Of a DNA stretch of 64,000 nt, positions 45,788 through 54,190 are shown piece by piece; positions within the stretch are counted from its first letter, which is position 1; each line of letters starts with the position of its first letter. Source of the DNA: Phycisphaerales bacterium. Lineage in GTDB: Bacteria; Planctomycetota; Phycisphaerae; Phycisphaerales; SM1A02. A program made the position numbers and the translations under genes. The notes under the pieces were generated by a model. The model was not told the origin of the DNA, did not search any database, and was given only the letters and a program-made list of their open reading frames with translations. The DNA is taken from contig JAKVBX010000003.1 of assembly GCA_022446795.1 (NCBI GenBank), positions 51,056 through 115,055 of the forward strand. Reading direction: 5' to 3'.

Positions 45788-46832
45788 CGGCTTGGCTTTC
45801 CTTCAGGGCGGTCACCGCCTGGTTGACGGCCATGGGATAGATCGATGCCACCTGCTCGAGATCAACGGGCATGGGATCGGGCACCTGCAACTGCGGGAAG
45901 TCATCGGCCACCTCCGGCACCAACGGCACGTTCCCGGAAACCGACTCCGCCAGCGCCCGGGCGACGTCCGCCGACAACAGGAAGTCGACCAGTTCACCGG
46001 CCCGAGGATGGGACGAGCCGGAAACCAACGCCACCGTGTTGGGCATCATGAAGGTGCCGACCCCGTCAACGGGACCAACCGCGTGCATCTCCAGTTGGGC
46101 GCCGAGTCGATTCGCCGCGCGCACGTCATCGGCATCGGTCAGGCCCACGAGGGCCCGGCCCACCCGGACCTCTTCAACCACCGCCGCATTGCCGCCCGGC
46201 AGAACACGGACACCATTCGCCGAAAGACCATCGAGCAGCGAGGCATAGCCCGCGGCATCATCCCGATCGTCATACCAGGCGCGAAGCGCCGCGAGGTGAC
46301 CGCCGGTAGTGCCGAATCGTGGATCGGCCATGGCGATCTGCCCCCGCCATCGCGGATCGGACAAGGCGGCCAGTGACGTGGGAACATCTCCCGCGTCCAC
46401 CTGTTCCGGGTCGTATACCAGGACCCGCGGCCGCGGCGAAAAACCGAACCAACGGCCGTCGGGATCACGCCACCGGGGAAACCAGTCATCGACCGCCTCG
46501 GATTGAAATGGCTGCAGCAGGTCTTCCCGGGCCAGTTGGATCGTCATGAACGCCTCGGAAGACCAGAACACGTCGGCCAATGGCGACTGGCGTTCCGCGC
46601 GGAGACGCTCGACGAGGCCGGTCGTCTTCGTGGCCTCGGTATCACCGACCATGTGAACAGGAATACCGGATTGACGTGAAAACGAATCGAGGATGGGACG
46701 AGCGACGTATTCATCAGCCGAGACGTAGACGACCAATGGCGTCTCGCGACGCTCGCATCCCGTCGACCAGGCCGACAGGAGGAACAGGACCACGATTGGC
46801 AGAACGGCGAACGAGCCGCTATTGCGCTCCAC
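45774..46832 (-). CDS. Iron(III)-type ABC transporter substrate-binding lipoprotein
   Basis: A 352-residue periplasmic binding protein of the FutA/FbpA type. The signal has lipobox LLSAWSTGC (Cys at about 26), so the protein should be lipid-anchored. Family segments include PLVVYVSADEYVARPILDSFSRQSGI at the start, SPLADVFWSSE and FMMPNTVALVSGSSHP. The start is a GTG at 46832 that overlaps the upstream stop by 14 bp; the longer frame is excluded because it runs through the upstream coding region. The permease gene overlaps its end by 14 bp. Metal identity is not proved. Confidence 0.8.
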   Translation of the reverse strand: MERNSGSFAVLPIVVLFLLSAWSTGCERRETPLVVYVSADEYVARPILDSFSRQSGIPVHMVGDTEATKTTGLVERLRAERQSPLADVFWSSEAFMTIQLAREDLLQPFQSEAVDDWFPRWRDPDGRWFGFSPRPRVLVYDPEQVDAGDVPTSLAALSDPRWRGQIAMADPRFGTTGGHLAALRAWYDDRDDAAGYASLLDGLSANGVRVLPGGNAAVVEEVRVGRALVGLTDADDVRAANRLGAQLEMHAVGPVDGVGTFMMPNTVALVSGSSHPRAGELVDFLLSADVARALAESVSGNVPLVPEVADDFPQLQVPDPMPVDLEQVASIYPMAVNQAVTALKESQADAAP

Positions 46833-48591
46833 CGGACGCGCCCCCGTTGGACTTCTCCGCCGGCTTCTCGTCGGAAGCCTCGGTTGATTCCTTCGCGTCT
46901 GACTCCACCGCCTTCTCAACCGCAGCCTGGTCACCGAAGTAGTGCTTGAGGGCCTCGTGATACTGGCGAGGCAGACGGCTCTCGTTGAAGGCCTCATCGA
47001 ATCCCTCGCGGGCGGCCTGGCGAGCCTGGGTAAAGGTCATGCCCGAAGTACCAACGTCGGACGCCCGTTCGACCGGCATGCTGGAGACCACCGGACCATT
47101 CCCCGCGGATCCGCTGTCATCTTGAAGCGTGGTATTGCTGGCCGTGACCTCTTCACCGACCGATTGCCCCTGGCCCCCCATCCCCCCGACACCCGGCTTG
47201 GGGCCGTTGCAGGCCCCCTGCTTGGCGAGTCCCTGCCCCAGCTTGTCGCATTGACTCTGGCAGGCGCTCCGGGCGGACTTGGCCTTGTTGATCATGTCCT
47301 GGAGTTGCTCGATCTGGCTCAGCTGCTGGGACATGCCCTTGCAGGCCTGCTGCGACTCGCTCTGCTTGCCGCCGGACTTGCCGTTCTTGCAGTTGGAGCA
47401 GGCCTGTTCCGTGGCCTCGGCCAGTTCCTCGAGCATCTTCTTGACCTGCTCGCTCGACTCGGCCATTTCCTTGAGCTGCTGCTTCTGCGTTTCATTGAGT
47501 TGCGAGGCCTGCTCCAGGGCCTTCTTCAGGGCCTCGGGATCAGAGGCGAGACCGGGGTCCAACCCCGCCTGCTTGAGCGCGTCGGAAAGCGCCTGCTGAT
47601 CGGACGAGAGGTCACGGAGTTGTTCCGCAAGATCCTTCAACGCCGCGGCCGCCTGATCACGCTGGGCCTGGGTCATGTCACTGGACTGGATCTTCTGATC
47701 GAGCGCCGACAGGGCGTCCTCGGCCTTGCCGAAATCCGCCTTCGACAGCGCCTCGACCAGTTCCTTGATCGGGCTGTCTTCCGTCGAGTTGAGTGACTTG
47801 AGTGATTCTTCCAACTGCTCCAGGGCCTGGCCCTCGGTGCCGTTCAGGAGATCCTCGAGGCGACGATCCAGTTCCGACACGCGCTTGAGCGCCTCGCGAC
47901 GGATCGACTCCTCGTCCTGCTTGGAGTCCAGGGAGCCCTCCATCTGGGCCTCCATGTCCGCAATCGCATCCGCCATCGCCTCGGACAAGGCCGGGTCTTC
48001 CTTGATGGCATCAACCGTTGCGTCTACCGATTCCACCGCATTGGCACGGACTTCTTCGAGATCAACCGTCTCGATCTGCCGCGCGGAGAGCAGATCCCAC
48101 TGGCCGAAGAACGTGATGACCAGGGCCACCACGGCCAGGGCCGGCGTGGCCCACCAGAATGGTGGAGGCGAGACGCGGAACCGCCGCTTGGTCGACTCGC
48201 GAACCTGTGGCGAACCGGCCACGGTCCGTGCGTCCTCTACCAACGCTCGTGCAAACGGATCCTCTCGATCCGAACAGGCCAATGCAGATGAGAGCCGATC
48301 CTTCAAGCCCAGGCGCCAGTCGATCTGTCGAGCGGTCTCCAGGGGGAGCGGTCGGCTCCGCCACCAGCCAACGATGCCCGCAAGCACCGCGATGATGGCA
48401 CTGGCCACGATGAACAACGTCCACGGGACCCAGGCCTCGGCGCCGAGTCGATCAACCATGGCCAGCACGACGGCCACCACGGCCAGGGCCAATGCCACGA
48501 GACTGAACCAGGCCAGGCCGGCAGACAACCGTTCGCGCCGGCTGACCATCCCGACGACCCGCTTGATCTCATCCTTCTGGTGGTTGCTCAT
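46819..48591 (-). CDS. Membrane-anchored coiled-coil protein with a cysteine-rich region
   Basis: The 590-residue protein has three membrane helices (about residues 22-40, 45-68 and 147-167), then a long coiled coil rich in Glu, Leu, Ala, Gln and Ser (about 190-390). A cysteine-rich, Gly/Lys/Gln-rich region at about 395-480 includes EQACSNCKNGKSGG, SACQSQCDKLGQG and GACNGPKPG. With three helices the coiled coil should be periplasmic. It resembles in outline the DUF4175-like proteins of bat-type operons but is not confidently assigned. It overlaps the binding-protein gene by 14 bp. Confidence 0.65.
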   Translation of the reverse strand: MSNHQKDEIKRVVGMVSRRERLSAGLAWFSLVALALAVVAVVLAMVDRLGAEAWVPWTLFIVASAIIAVLAGIVGWWRSRPLPLETARQIDWRLGLKDRLSSALACSDREDPFARALVEDARTVAGSPQVRESTKRRFRVSPPPFWWATPALAVVALVITFFGQWDLLSARQIETVDLEEVRANAVESVDATVDAIKEDPALSEAMADAIADMEAQMEGSLDSKQDEESIRREALKRVSELDRRLEDLLNGTEGQALEQLEESLKSLNSTEDSPIKELVEALSKADFGKAEDALSALDQKIQSSDMTQAQRDQAAAALKDLAEQLRDLSSDQQALSDALKQAGLDPGLASDPEALKKALEQASQLNETQKQQLKEMAESSEQVKKMLEELAEATEQACSNCKNGKSGGKQSESQQACKGMSQQLSQIEQLQDMINKAKSARSACQSQCDKLGQGLAKQGACNGPKPGVGGMGGQGQSVGEEVTASNTTLQDDSGSAGNGPVVSSMPVERASDVGTSGMTFTQARQAAREGFDEAFNESRLPRQYHEALKHYFGDQAAVEKAVESDAKESTEASDEKPAEKSNGGASGGAQ

Positions 48592-48632
48592 CGTCGCTCC
48601 GCAGACAGGTGGAGGTGAATTCCACCTCAAGT

Positions 48633-49205
48633 CTACCCCTCCGATGGCGATGGCACGGCCTTTCCGGCACGAACTCGCATCACGATGCCCACGATCAGGC
48701 ATCCCAGGCCGACCGGCCCCATGATCGCGGCCACCAGGGCCCCCACCAGGATGGGCATGACCACGGCCATGACGGTGAAGGTCCCGTAGGCGTACACCGC
48801 GGAGCGATCGTCATCCGACGGGGCCACCCCGACCAGTCGCCACCGACCCGCACCGAGGTCCGCGGTCGCGATCATCCGACCTTGACGTTCCAGCAACTTG
48901 TAGTTGGCCTTCAGTCCCGGCGACTCAAGCGTGACCTCCGCCCCGCTGTCCACCGACACCAGGCTGAGCGTCATGGTGGGCTCCTCGGGAGAGACGTAGT
49001 CGGCGCCGTCCACTTTGGACATCGGCTCGTAGCCCACGTTCAGCGTCGCGGGCTGGTCCAGTTCGAACTCGACCGAACCGGGCATGACTACCTGGCGCAT
49101 GTCGAAGGTCGAGATCGACCAGGCCAGGCCGACGATCACCACGATGGTGGCAAACACCATCAAGATGATCCCGCTGATGATCCACTTGCGAGGCGAACGC
49201 CTCAT
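48633..49205 (-). CDS. Two-helix membrane protein of unknown function
   Basis: The 190-residue product has an N-terminal membrane helix (WIISGIILMVFATIVVIVGLAW), a soluble beta-type domain of about 100 residues (VEFELDQPATLNVGYEP, AEVTLESPGLKANYKLL) and a C-terminal hydrophobic pair (FTVMAVVMPILVGALVAAIM and GLGCLIVGIVMRV). Export of the central domain to the periplasm is likely. It overlaps nrnA by 4 bp and lies 41 bp before the coiled-coil gene, so it belongs to the same array. No family recognised. Confidence 0.65.
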   Translation of the reverse strand: MRRSPRKWIISGIILMVFATIVVIVGLAWSISTFDMRQVVMPGSVEFELDQPATLNVGYEPMSKVDGADYVSPEEPTMTLSLVSVDSGAEVTLESPGLKANYKLLERQGRMIATADLGAGRWRLVGVAPSDDDRSAVYAYGTFTVMAVVMPILVGALVAAIMGPVGLGCLIVGIVMRVRAGKAVPSPSEG

Positions 49206-50230
49206 TCGGTGGCACCCAGTTCACTGGTGACCTCGAGGATCCGATCCCGGGCCACGTCGATCGGTCCGGCAACCCGGGCGCCCGCCGCGTGAACATGACC
49301 ACCCCCACCCAATTGGCGGGCCAGCGCGCTGGCATCAACGAACGGACCACCGGCACGCTTGGGCGGCTTGGATCGGAAGCTGATCTTGGTCTCCGCGTCC
49401 CCCTCGCTGCAGAGCAGGACGGAACATTCCACGGAGGCAATCTCCATCGGGATGTTCACGGTTCCGGCCAGTTCACCCTGGTTCCCGCCGGTCTCCTTGA
49501 AGTCCCGCGGATGCAGTGACATCAGGGCACAACGGTCATCGTGCAGGAGTTCCAGCGATTGCATCGCCCGGGCCTGGAGCGCCAGCCGAGTGGGACGCGC
49601 CGTTTCCTCGATCGTGCGATACAGACCATCTCGATCCACGCCGATCTCCAGCAGTCGTGATGCGGCGGCAAAGGCGCGGGAGTCGGCATTGCTGAATCGG
49701 AACCACCCGGTATCGGTCGCCAGTCCACAGAACAGCGCCTCGGCCACGCTCTCGGGACCGCCCGTGATCGGCAGTCCCATCGTGTCCAGGAGATCCATCA
49801 TGACCAGCGTGCACGACGCTGCCTTCGTATCAACCCACCGGAGACCACCCATGTCATCCCCGGACGCATGGTGATCCAGCACGATGATCCGATCCTGCCG
49901 TTCCCGCAGCCAGGGCGCCACCTGTTCGACCTGGCTGTAGGCACCGGTGTCCACCACCAGCACCAGGTCCTCGCCGGATTCGGGCATCTGCTGCGAGGCG
50001 TCGATCCAGGGGGTCGAGCCGGCAATCAGTCGGATTGCCGAGGGAACCGGTCCCATCAGCAGGACATCGACGCGGTCCCCGAGGGCCCGTCGGATCGACA
50101 TGGCCGATCCGATGGCATCACCATCAGGCTTGGCGTGCGTCGTGACAACGATCCGCCCGGCGTCTGCCACCAGCGCCGCGATGTTGGCCAGGTCGGTATT
50201 GGATTCGTATTTGAACATGGCTGTGGCCAT
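49202..50230 (-). CDS. nrnA: DHH-family phosphoesterase, NrnA-like (oligoribonuclease/pAp phosphatase)
   Basis: NrnA removes nucleotides from short RNA oligomers and dephosphorylates 3'-phosphoadenosine 5'-phosphate. The 342-residue product has the DHH-family metal motifs THAKPDGDAIGSA (residues about 31-43), VLVVDTGA and LDHHASGD, and the DHHA1 end GGGHVHAAGA. Order and spacing match the NrnA group. The start is 3 nt after the ribF stop. In this class the activity substitutes for the Orn oligoribonuclease. Confidence 0.9.
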   Translation of the reverse strand: MATAMFKYESNTDLANIAALVADAGRIVVTTHAKPDGDAIGSAMSIRRALGDRVDVLLMGPVPSAIRLIAGSTPWIDASQQMPESGEDLVLVVDTGAYSQVEQVAPWLRERQDRIIVLDHHASGDDMGGLRWVDTKAASCTLVMMDLLDTMGLPITGGPESVAEALFCGLATDTGWFRFSNADSRAFAAASRLLEIGVDRDGLYRTIEETARPTRLALQARAMQSLELLHDDRCALMSLHPRDFKETGGNQGELAGTVNIPMEIASVECSVLLCSEGDAETKISFRSKPPKRAGGPFVDASALARQLGGGGHVHAAGARVAGPIDVARDRILEVTSELGATE

Positions 50231-50233
50231 ACT

Positions 50234-51133
50234 CTACCGGGCGACCAGTTCCCGCACGCGATCCAGGTCATGTCCGATGGCCCGTTTCAGGGCCTCGATC
50301 GAGTCGAAGACCAATTGCTCCCGCAGCCAGTGATGGAGTTCCACGGACAGCGTCCAGCCATAGGAATCGACCGGGCCGTTGAATTCCAGGAGGTGGACCT
50401 CGCAGGATCGCCGACCGTCACCGAAGGTCGGATTGGTACCAACGCTCACGGCTGCCGGCCAACGCGTGCCATCCTCCATGAGGCCGACCCCGGCGTAGAC
50501 GCCGTCTGCCGGCAGCAGCAGGTCAGCGGTCTCGAGGTTGGCCGTTGGCCACCCCAGTTCCCGCCCACGCTTGTGACCGGACTCGACCGTCCCCCGGACC
50601 TGCCAGGGACGACCGATCATCACGTTGGCATCGCGCACGCGACCGCGGTCCAGCAGGCGCCGAATCACCGAGCTGCGGACCGGGACAACGGAACGATCCA
50701 GGAGCGTGGTCTCCACGACCTCGACCACGTGGACCCCGAAGCCCTGGTCCCGGCCGATCTCGCGGAGTCGATCCAGGTCACCGCCTCGTTGATGGCCGAA
50801 GCGAAAGTCAGGTCCCTCCACGATGTGATCGGGCTGATGCTGTCGGCAGAGGTCATCAATGAAGGACCGGGCGTCCATCGCCAGCAGGTCCGTCGTCGTG
50901 TCCAGCACATGGACATGATCCACGCCTGCCGCCTGGAGGGCCTCGGTCCTCTGGGAGGCCATCGTCAGCCGGGCGGGCTCCCGACCGGGTGCCAGGATGG
51001 CGGCTGGACTGGGCTCGAAGGTCACCACGACCACGCGGCCCTCCGGACCCACCAGTTCCCGGGCCCGATCGACCAGCGCACGATGGCCCTGGTGGACGCC
51101 GTCGAACATCCCGATGGAGACTGCCGTGGACAT
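50234..51133 (-). CDS. ribF: Bifunctional riboflavin kinase/FAD synthetase
   Basis: Makes FMN from riboflavin and ATP, and FAD from FMN. The 299-residue product has the N-terminal FAD synthetase nucleotidyl-transferase motif IGMFDGVHQGHRALV and the loop RTEALQAAGVDHVHVL, then the flavokinase domain beginning RPWQVRGTVESGHKRGRELGWPTANL with VYAGVGLMEDG. It heads the long minus-strand array and is divergent from the glutamate dehydrogenase gene. A -10-like TAGGCT ends 7 nt before the ATG. Confidence 0.95.
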   Translation of the reverse strand: MSTAVSIGMFDGVHQGHRALVDRARELVGPEGRVVVVTFEPSPAAILAPGREPARLTMASQRTEALQAAGVDHVHVLDTTTDLLAMDARSFIDDLCRQHQPDHIVEGPDFRFGHQRGGDLDRLREIGRDQGFGVHVVEVVETTLLDRSVVPVRSSVIRRLLDRGRVRDANVMIGRPWQVRGTVESGHKRGRELGWPTANLETADLLLPADGVYAGVGLMEDGTRWPAAVSVGTNPTFGDGRRSCEVHLLEFNGPVDSYGWTLSVELHHWLREQLVFDSIEALKRAIGHDLDRVRELVAR

Positions 51134-51140
51134 GGTGCGG

Positions 51141-51146
51141 AGCCTA
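51141..51146 (-). promoter_or_regulatory. -10-like hexamer TAGGCT, leaderless arrangement
   Basis: On the minus strand TAGGCT ends 7 nt before the ribF ATG at 51133, with no Shine-Dalgarno. Confidence 0.4.
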
Positions 51147-51185
51147 GCACGACGGTGCCTGGTCAGCCGTTACGGAATGTTCTCG

Positions 51186-51214
51186 TTGCAGCGTCTAGAG
51201 GCCCCGGATACAGT
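51186..51214 (+). promoter_or_regulatory. Promoter TTGCAG-N17-TACAGT, leaderless arrangement
   Basis: TTGCAG (51186-51191) and TACAGT (51209-51214) are separated by the ideal 17 bp; the -10 ends 6 nt before the ATG at 51221. This is the best-formed leaderless promoter here. Confidence 0.6.
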
Positions 51215-51220
51215 TCCGCG

Positions 51221-54190
51221 ATGGGCGAGAATTCGCACAATCCGACCCCGGACATCGCCGGGGCCCAGGTCGATACGGAAGCCGTGATCGACCAGTTGAC
51301 CAGTGGCCTGCGATCCCATTCGGAACAGGTCGTGCCATGGTTCCTGGAGCAGATGCCCCCGATGTACTTCCAGGACACGGACGAGGACACTCGCCTGGTT
51401 CACCTGCGTGCCATCATCGCGGCCCGGGCGTCCGGACGGCCCATCGAGATGACGCTGCGGAGCGAGGACGGCTCCCAGTGGACATCGATGCGACCGCTGG
51501 ATTATCCCGGCGTGCTGGCCGAGCTGGTTGCGGAACTCCCGACGGATCAACCGCTTCGGACGGCCAAGATCCATACCGCCCAAGATGGCTCACTGGTCCT
51601 GGACACGTTCGAGTTTGGTGACAGCCCACGGTGTGATCTCGAGGACCCGGCCCAACAGGAGAAGCGGACGGAGATCCTGGCCTACGCGCAGCAGGAGATG
51701 CCCGACTGGACACCGGAGCAGATCACGGACTTCCTCGAGCGATGCTCCGCCGACTACGTGCTCACGCTGACGCCACTGCGGATGGCCAAGCACTACGAGA
51801 TGTACCGGAAGGTGACGGGCACCGACGGCGCCGCGATCACGCTGGAACCGGAAGCGGATCCCTTGCAGAGCCGCATCTCCATCGCCGTGGGCAACAGCAC
51901 GCGGCGGACGATGCTCGAGCGAATCGCCGATCGTCTCAGCCATTCCGCGATCAACATCCACCGCGCGTACCTGGACACCATTGCCGACGGCGACAACGGC
52001 ACGATCACGATCCTGGGATTCGTCGTTCAGGGCCCCGAGGGCGCGATCGATCCGGACGGCGCCCTCTGGGGGCGTGTCGAGTACGACCTGCGGCGCATCA
52101 AGTGGGTCCACCAGCGCAGCATCGACCTGAGTCGGCGGCACGAGGCCCTCGATCTCACGCACGCGGAACTGTTCGAAGCCCTGTGTGACCTCGTCCACCA
52201 GCGGCTGCTGAAGATCAACCGGTACGCCTTCACCGCGGAGCGGATTCGTCGACTGGCGGAAGAGAACATCGAGCTGTCACTGGCCGTCTGCGACCTCTTC
52301 CTGGATCGATTCAACCCCCACCATCCGCTGGACGACACGGTCTTCGATGACCGCTCGGCCGCCATCCGGAGTCGCTTCGATGACGAGGTCGACCTGGAAG
52401 ATGCCCGGACGATCCTCAAGGCGATGCTCACCGCGACGACGATGGTGCTGAAGACCAATATCTACGTGGACGGTCGCTATGCGTTGGCGATGCGACTGGA
52501 CCCGCAGTTCCTCCAGTCGGAGGACCGGCCCGATGTGCCCTTCGGTGTGTTCTTCGTGCACGGGCGGGGATCCAATGGATTCCACGTGCGATTCCGCAAC
52601 ATCGCCCGCGGCGGTATCCGCGCCATCATTCCACGCAGCGCCGCACAACATGCCCGGGAGGCCGAGCGGTTGTACGACGAAGCCTGGGGCCTGGCCCAGG
52701 CCCAGCAGTTGAAGAACAAGGACATCCCCGAGGGTGGCTCGAAGGCCGCCGTGCTCGTGGCACCCGGCGCCCGGGCAGACCGCGCGGTAAAGGGGTTCGT
52801 CGACTCGCTGCTTGACCTGATCACGCCGGATGAGAAGACCACGGCCAGCATCGTCGACCGGCTTGGTGAGCGTGAACTGCTGTACCTGGGACCGGACGAG
52901 AACATCACGCCGGCCCTGATCGACTGGATCGTGGATCGGGCCCAGCGTCGCGGCTACCCCGTGCCGACGGCCCTGATGAGTTCCAAGCCCGGGGCCGGGA
53001 TCAACCACAAGGAATACGGCGTCACGTCCGAGGGCGTCGCGGTGTTCCTCGAGGTCGGCCTGAACGCGATCGGCATCGATCCCCGGAAGCAGACCTTCAC
53101 CGTCAAGCTGACCGGTGGTCCCGACGGCGATGTCGGTGGCAACCTGATCCGCATCCTGGTCCGTGACTTCGGCAAGAACGTCCGCTTCGTCGGGATTGCC
53201 GACGGCAGTGGCTCCGCGGAGTGCCCTGACGGCCTGGATCACGAGGAACTGCATCGACTCGTCGAGGCGGGACTGCCCATTGCCGAATTCAATCCCGAGA
53301 GACTGCCTCCCTCGGGCCGGGTCACCAGCCTGGACGAGACGGATGGCGTCCGCCTCCGCAACAGCCTGCACAACCGCGTCGTCGCTGATGCCTTCGTCCC
53401 CTGCGGCGGACGCCCCGCGACCATTCACGAACGCAACTGGAGGGAATTCCTGCGACCGGACGGGTCCTCCTCGAGCCGGATCGTCGTGGAGGGCGCCAAC
53501 CTGTTCCTGACACCGCAGGCCCGTTCCGAACTGGCCGCCGTGGGCACGCTGATCTTCAAGGATTCGTCTGCCAACAAGTGCGGCGTGATCTGCTCGAGCT
53601 ACGAGATCATTGCCAGCATGATGCTGACCACCGAAGAGTTCCTGGCGATCAAACCACGGTTCGTTCCGGAAGTCCTGGCCAAGCTCCGCTCGTTCGCCCG
53701 CCGCGAGGCCCAACTCCTGGTCCGTCTCCACTGCCAGCAGTGCGATGTGCAGTTGCCGGAGATGAGCATTCGACTCAGTCGTTCGGTCATCCGAACGGCG
53801 GATGCCATCGAGCCCGCCATCGGCGAACTCACCGGTGACGACCTGGAACTGATGCGTGACGTCGTGCACGAGCATCTGCCGGCATCCCTGCTCGAGATCG
53901 CGGAGGACCGCCTGCATACGCACATCCCCGAAACGTATCTGATGTGGATGGCCGCCAAGTCACTGGCCGCACGCCTGGTCTATCGCGAGGGCATCGATCC
54001 GCTTGAGAAGATGTCGACCGACACGATGTGCTCGATGGCCATGGACTTCCTCCGCATGGAACAGGAGCGTGATCAACTGGCGGCCGAGTTGGACGCCTCC
54101 ACGATGGCCAATGGCCAACGGATCGCCGCCATCCTCCGGCAGACCGGCATCCTCAGCACGATGAATGCCGACGACGAATCGGTTTCATGA
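51221..54190 (+). CDS. Large NAD-type glutamate dehydrogenase (about 110 kDa)
   Basis: Converts glutamate to 2-oxoglutarate and ammonium. At 989 residues it resembles the large fungal-type NAD enzymes rather than the 450-residue hexameric ones. The N-terminal 450 residues are an extension of unknown role. The catalytic part starts around GFHVRFRNIARGGIRAI and has QLKNKDIPEGGSKAAVL (active-site Lys), NHKEYGVTSEGVAVF, GGPDGDVGGN and VEGANLFLTPQARSEL. It starts at 51221; the frame is open upstream to 49868 but that crosses ribF antisense and is not coding. It overlaps the following gene by 4 bp. Confidence 0.9.
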   Translation: MGENSHNPTPDIAGAQVDTEAVIDQLTSGLRSHSEQVVPWFLEQMPPMYFQDTDEDTRLVHLRAIIAARASGRPIEMTLRSEDGSQWTSMRPLDYPGVLAELVAELPTDQPLRTAKIHTAQDGSLVLDTFEFGDSPRCDLEDPAQQEKRTEILAYAQQEMPDWTPEQITDFLERCSADYVLTLTPLRMAKHYEMYRKVTGTDGAAITLEPEADPLQSRISIAVGNSTRRTMLERIADRLSHSAINIHRAYLDTIADGDNGTITILGFVVQGPEGAIDPDGALWGRVEYDLRRIKWVHQRSIDLSRRHEALDLTHAELFEALCDLVHQRLLKINRYAFTAERIRRLAEENIELSLAVCDLFLDRFNPHHPLDDTVFDDRSAAIRSRFDDEVDLEDARTILKAMLTATTMVLKTNIYVDGRYALAMRLDPQFLQSEDRPDVPFGVFFVHGRGSNGFHVRFRNIARGGIRAIIPRSAAQHAREAERLYDEAWGLAQAQQLKNKDIPEGGSKAAVLVAPGARADRAVKGFVDSLLDLITPDEKTTASIVDRLGERELLYLGPDENITPALIDWIVDRAQRRGYPVPTALMSSKPGAGINHKEYGVTSEGVAVFLEVGLNAIGIDPRKQTFTVKLTGGPDGDVGGNLIRILVRDFGKNVRFVGIADGSGSAECPDGLDHEELHRLVEAGLPIAEFNPERLPPSGRVTSLDETDGVRLRNSLHNRVVADAFVPCGGRPATIHERNWREFLRPDGSSSSRIVVEGANLFLTPQARSELAAVGTLIFKDSSANKCGVICSSYEIIASMMLTTEEFLAIKPRFVPEVLAKLRSFARREAQLLVRLHCQQCDVQLPEMSIRLSRSVIRTADAIEPAIGELTGDDLELMRDVVHEHLPASLLEIAEDRLHTHIPETYLMWMAAKSLAARLVYREGIDPLEKMSTDTMCSMAMDFLRMEQERDQLAAELDASTMANGQRIAAILRQTGILSTMNADDESVS

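Noticed and set aside
49868-51220. Upstream extension of the glutamate dehydrogenase frame
   Set aside because: The extension is antisense to nrnA and ribF. The real start at 51221 has a well-formed promoter directly upstream.
52277-53923. 548-codon open frame antisense to glutamate dehydrogenase
   Set aside because: GC-rich codon structure opens long antisense frames. The forward frame has clear dehydrogenase motifs; the antisense product shows none.
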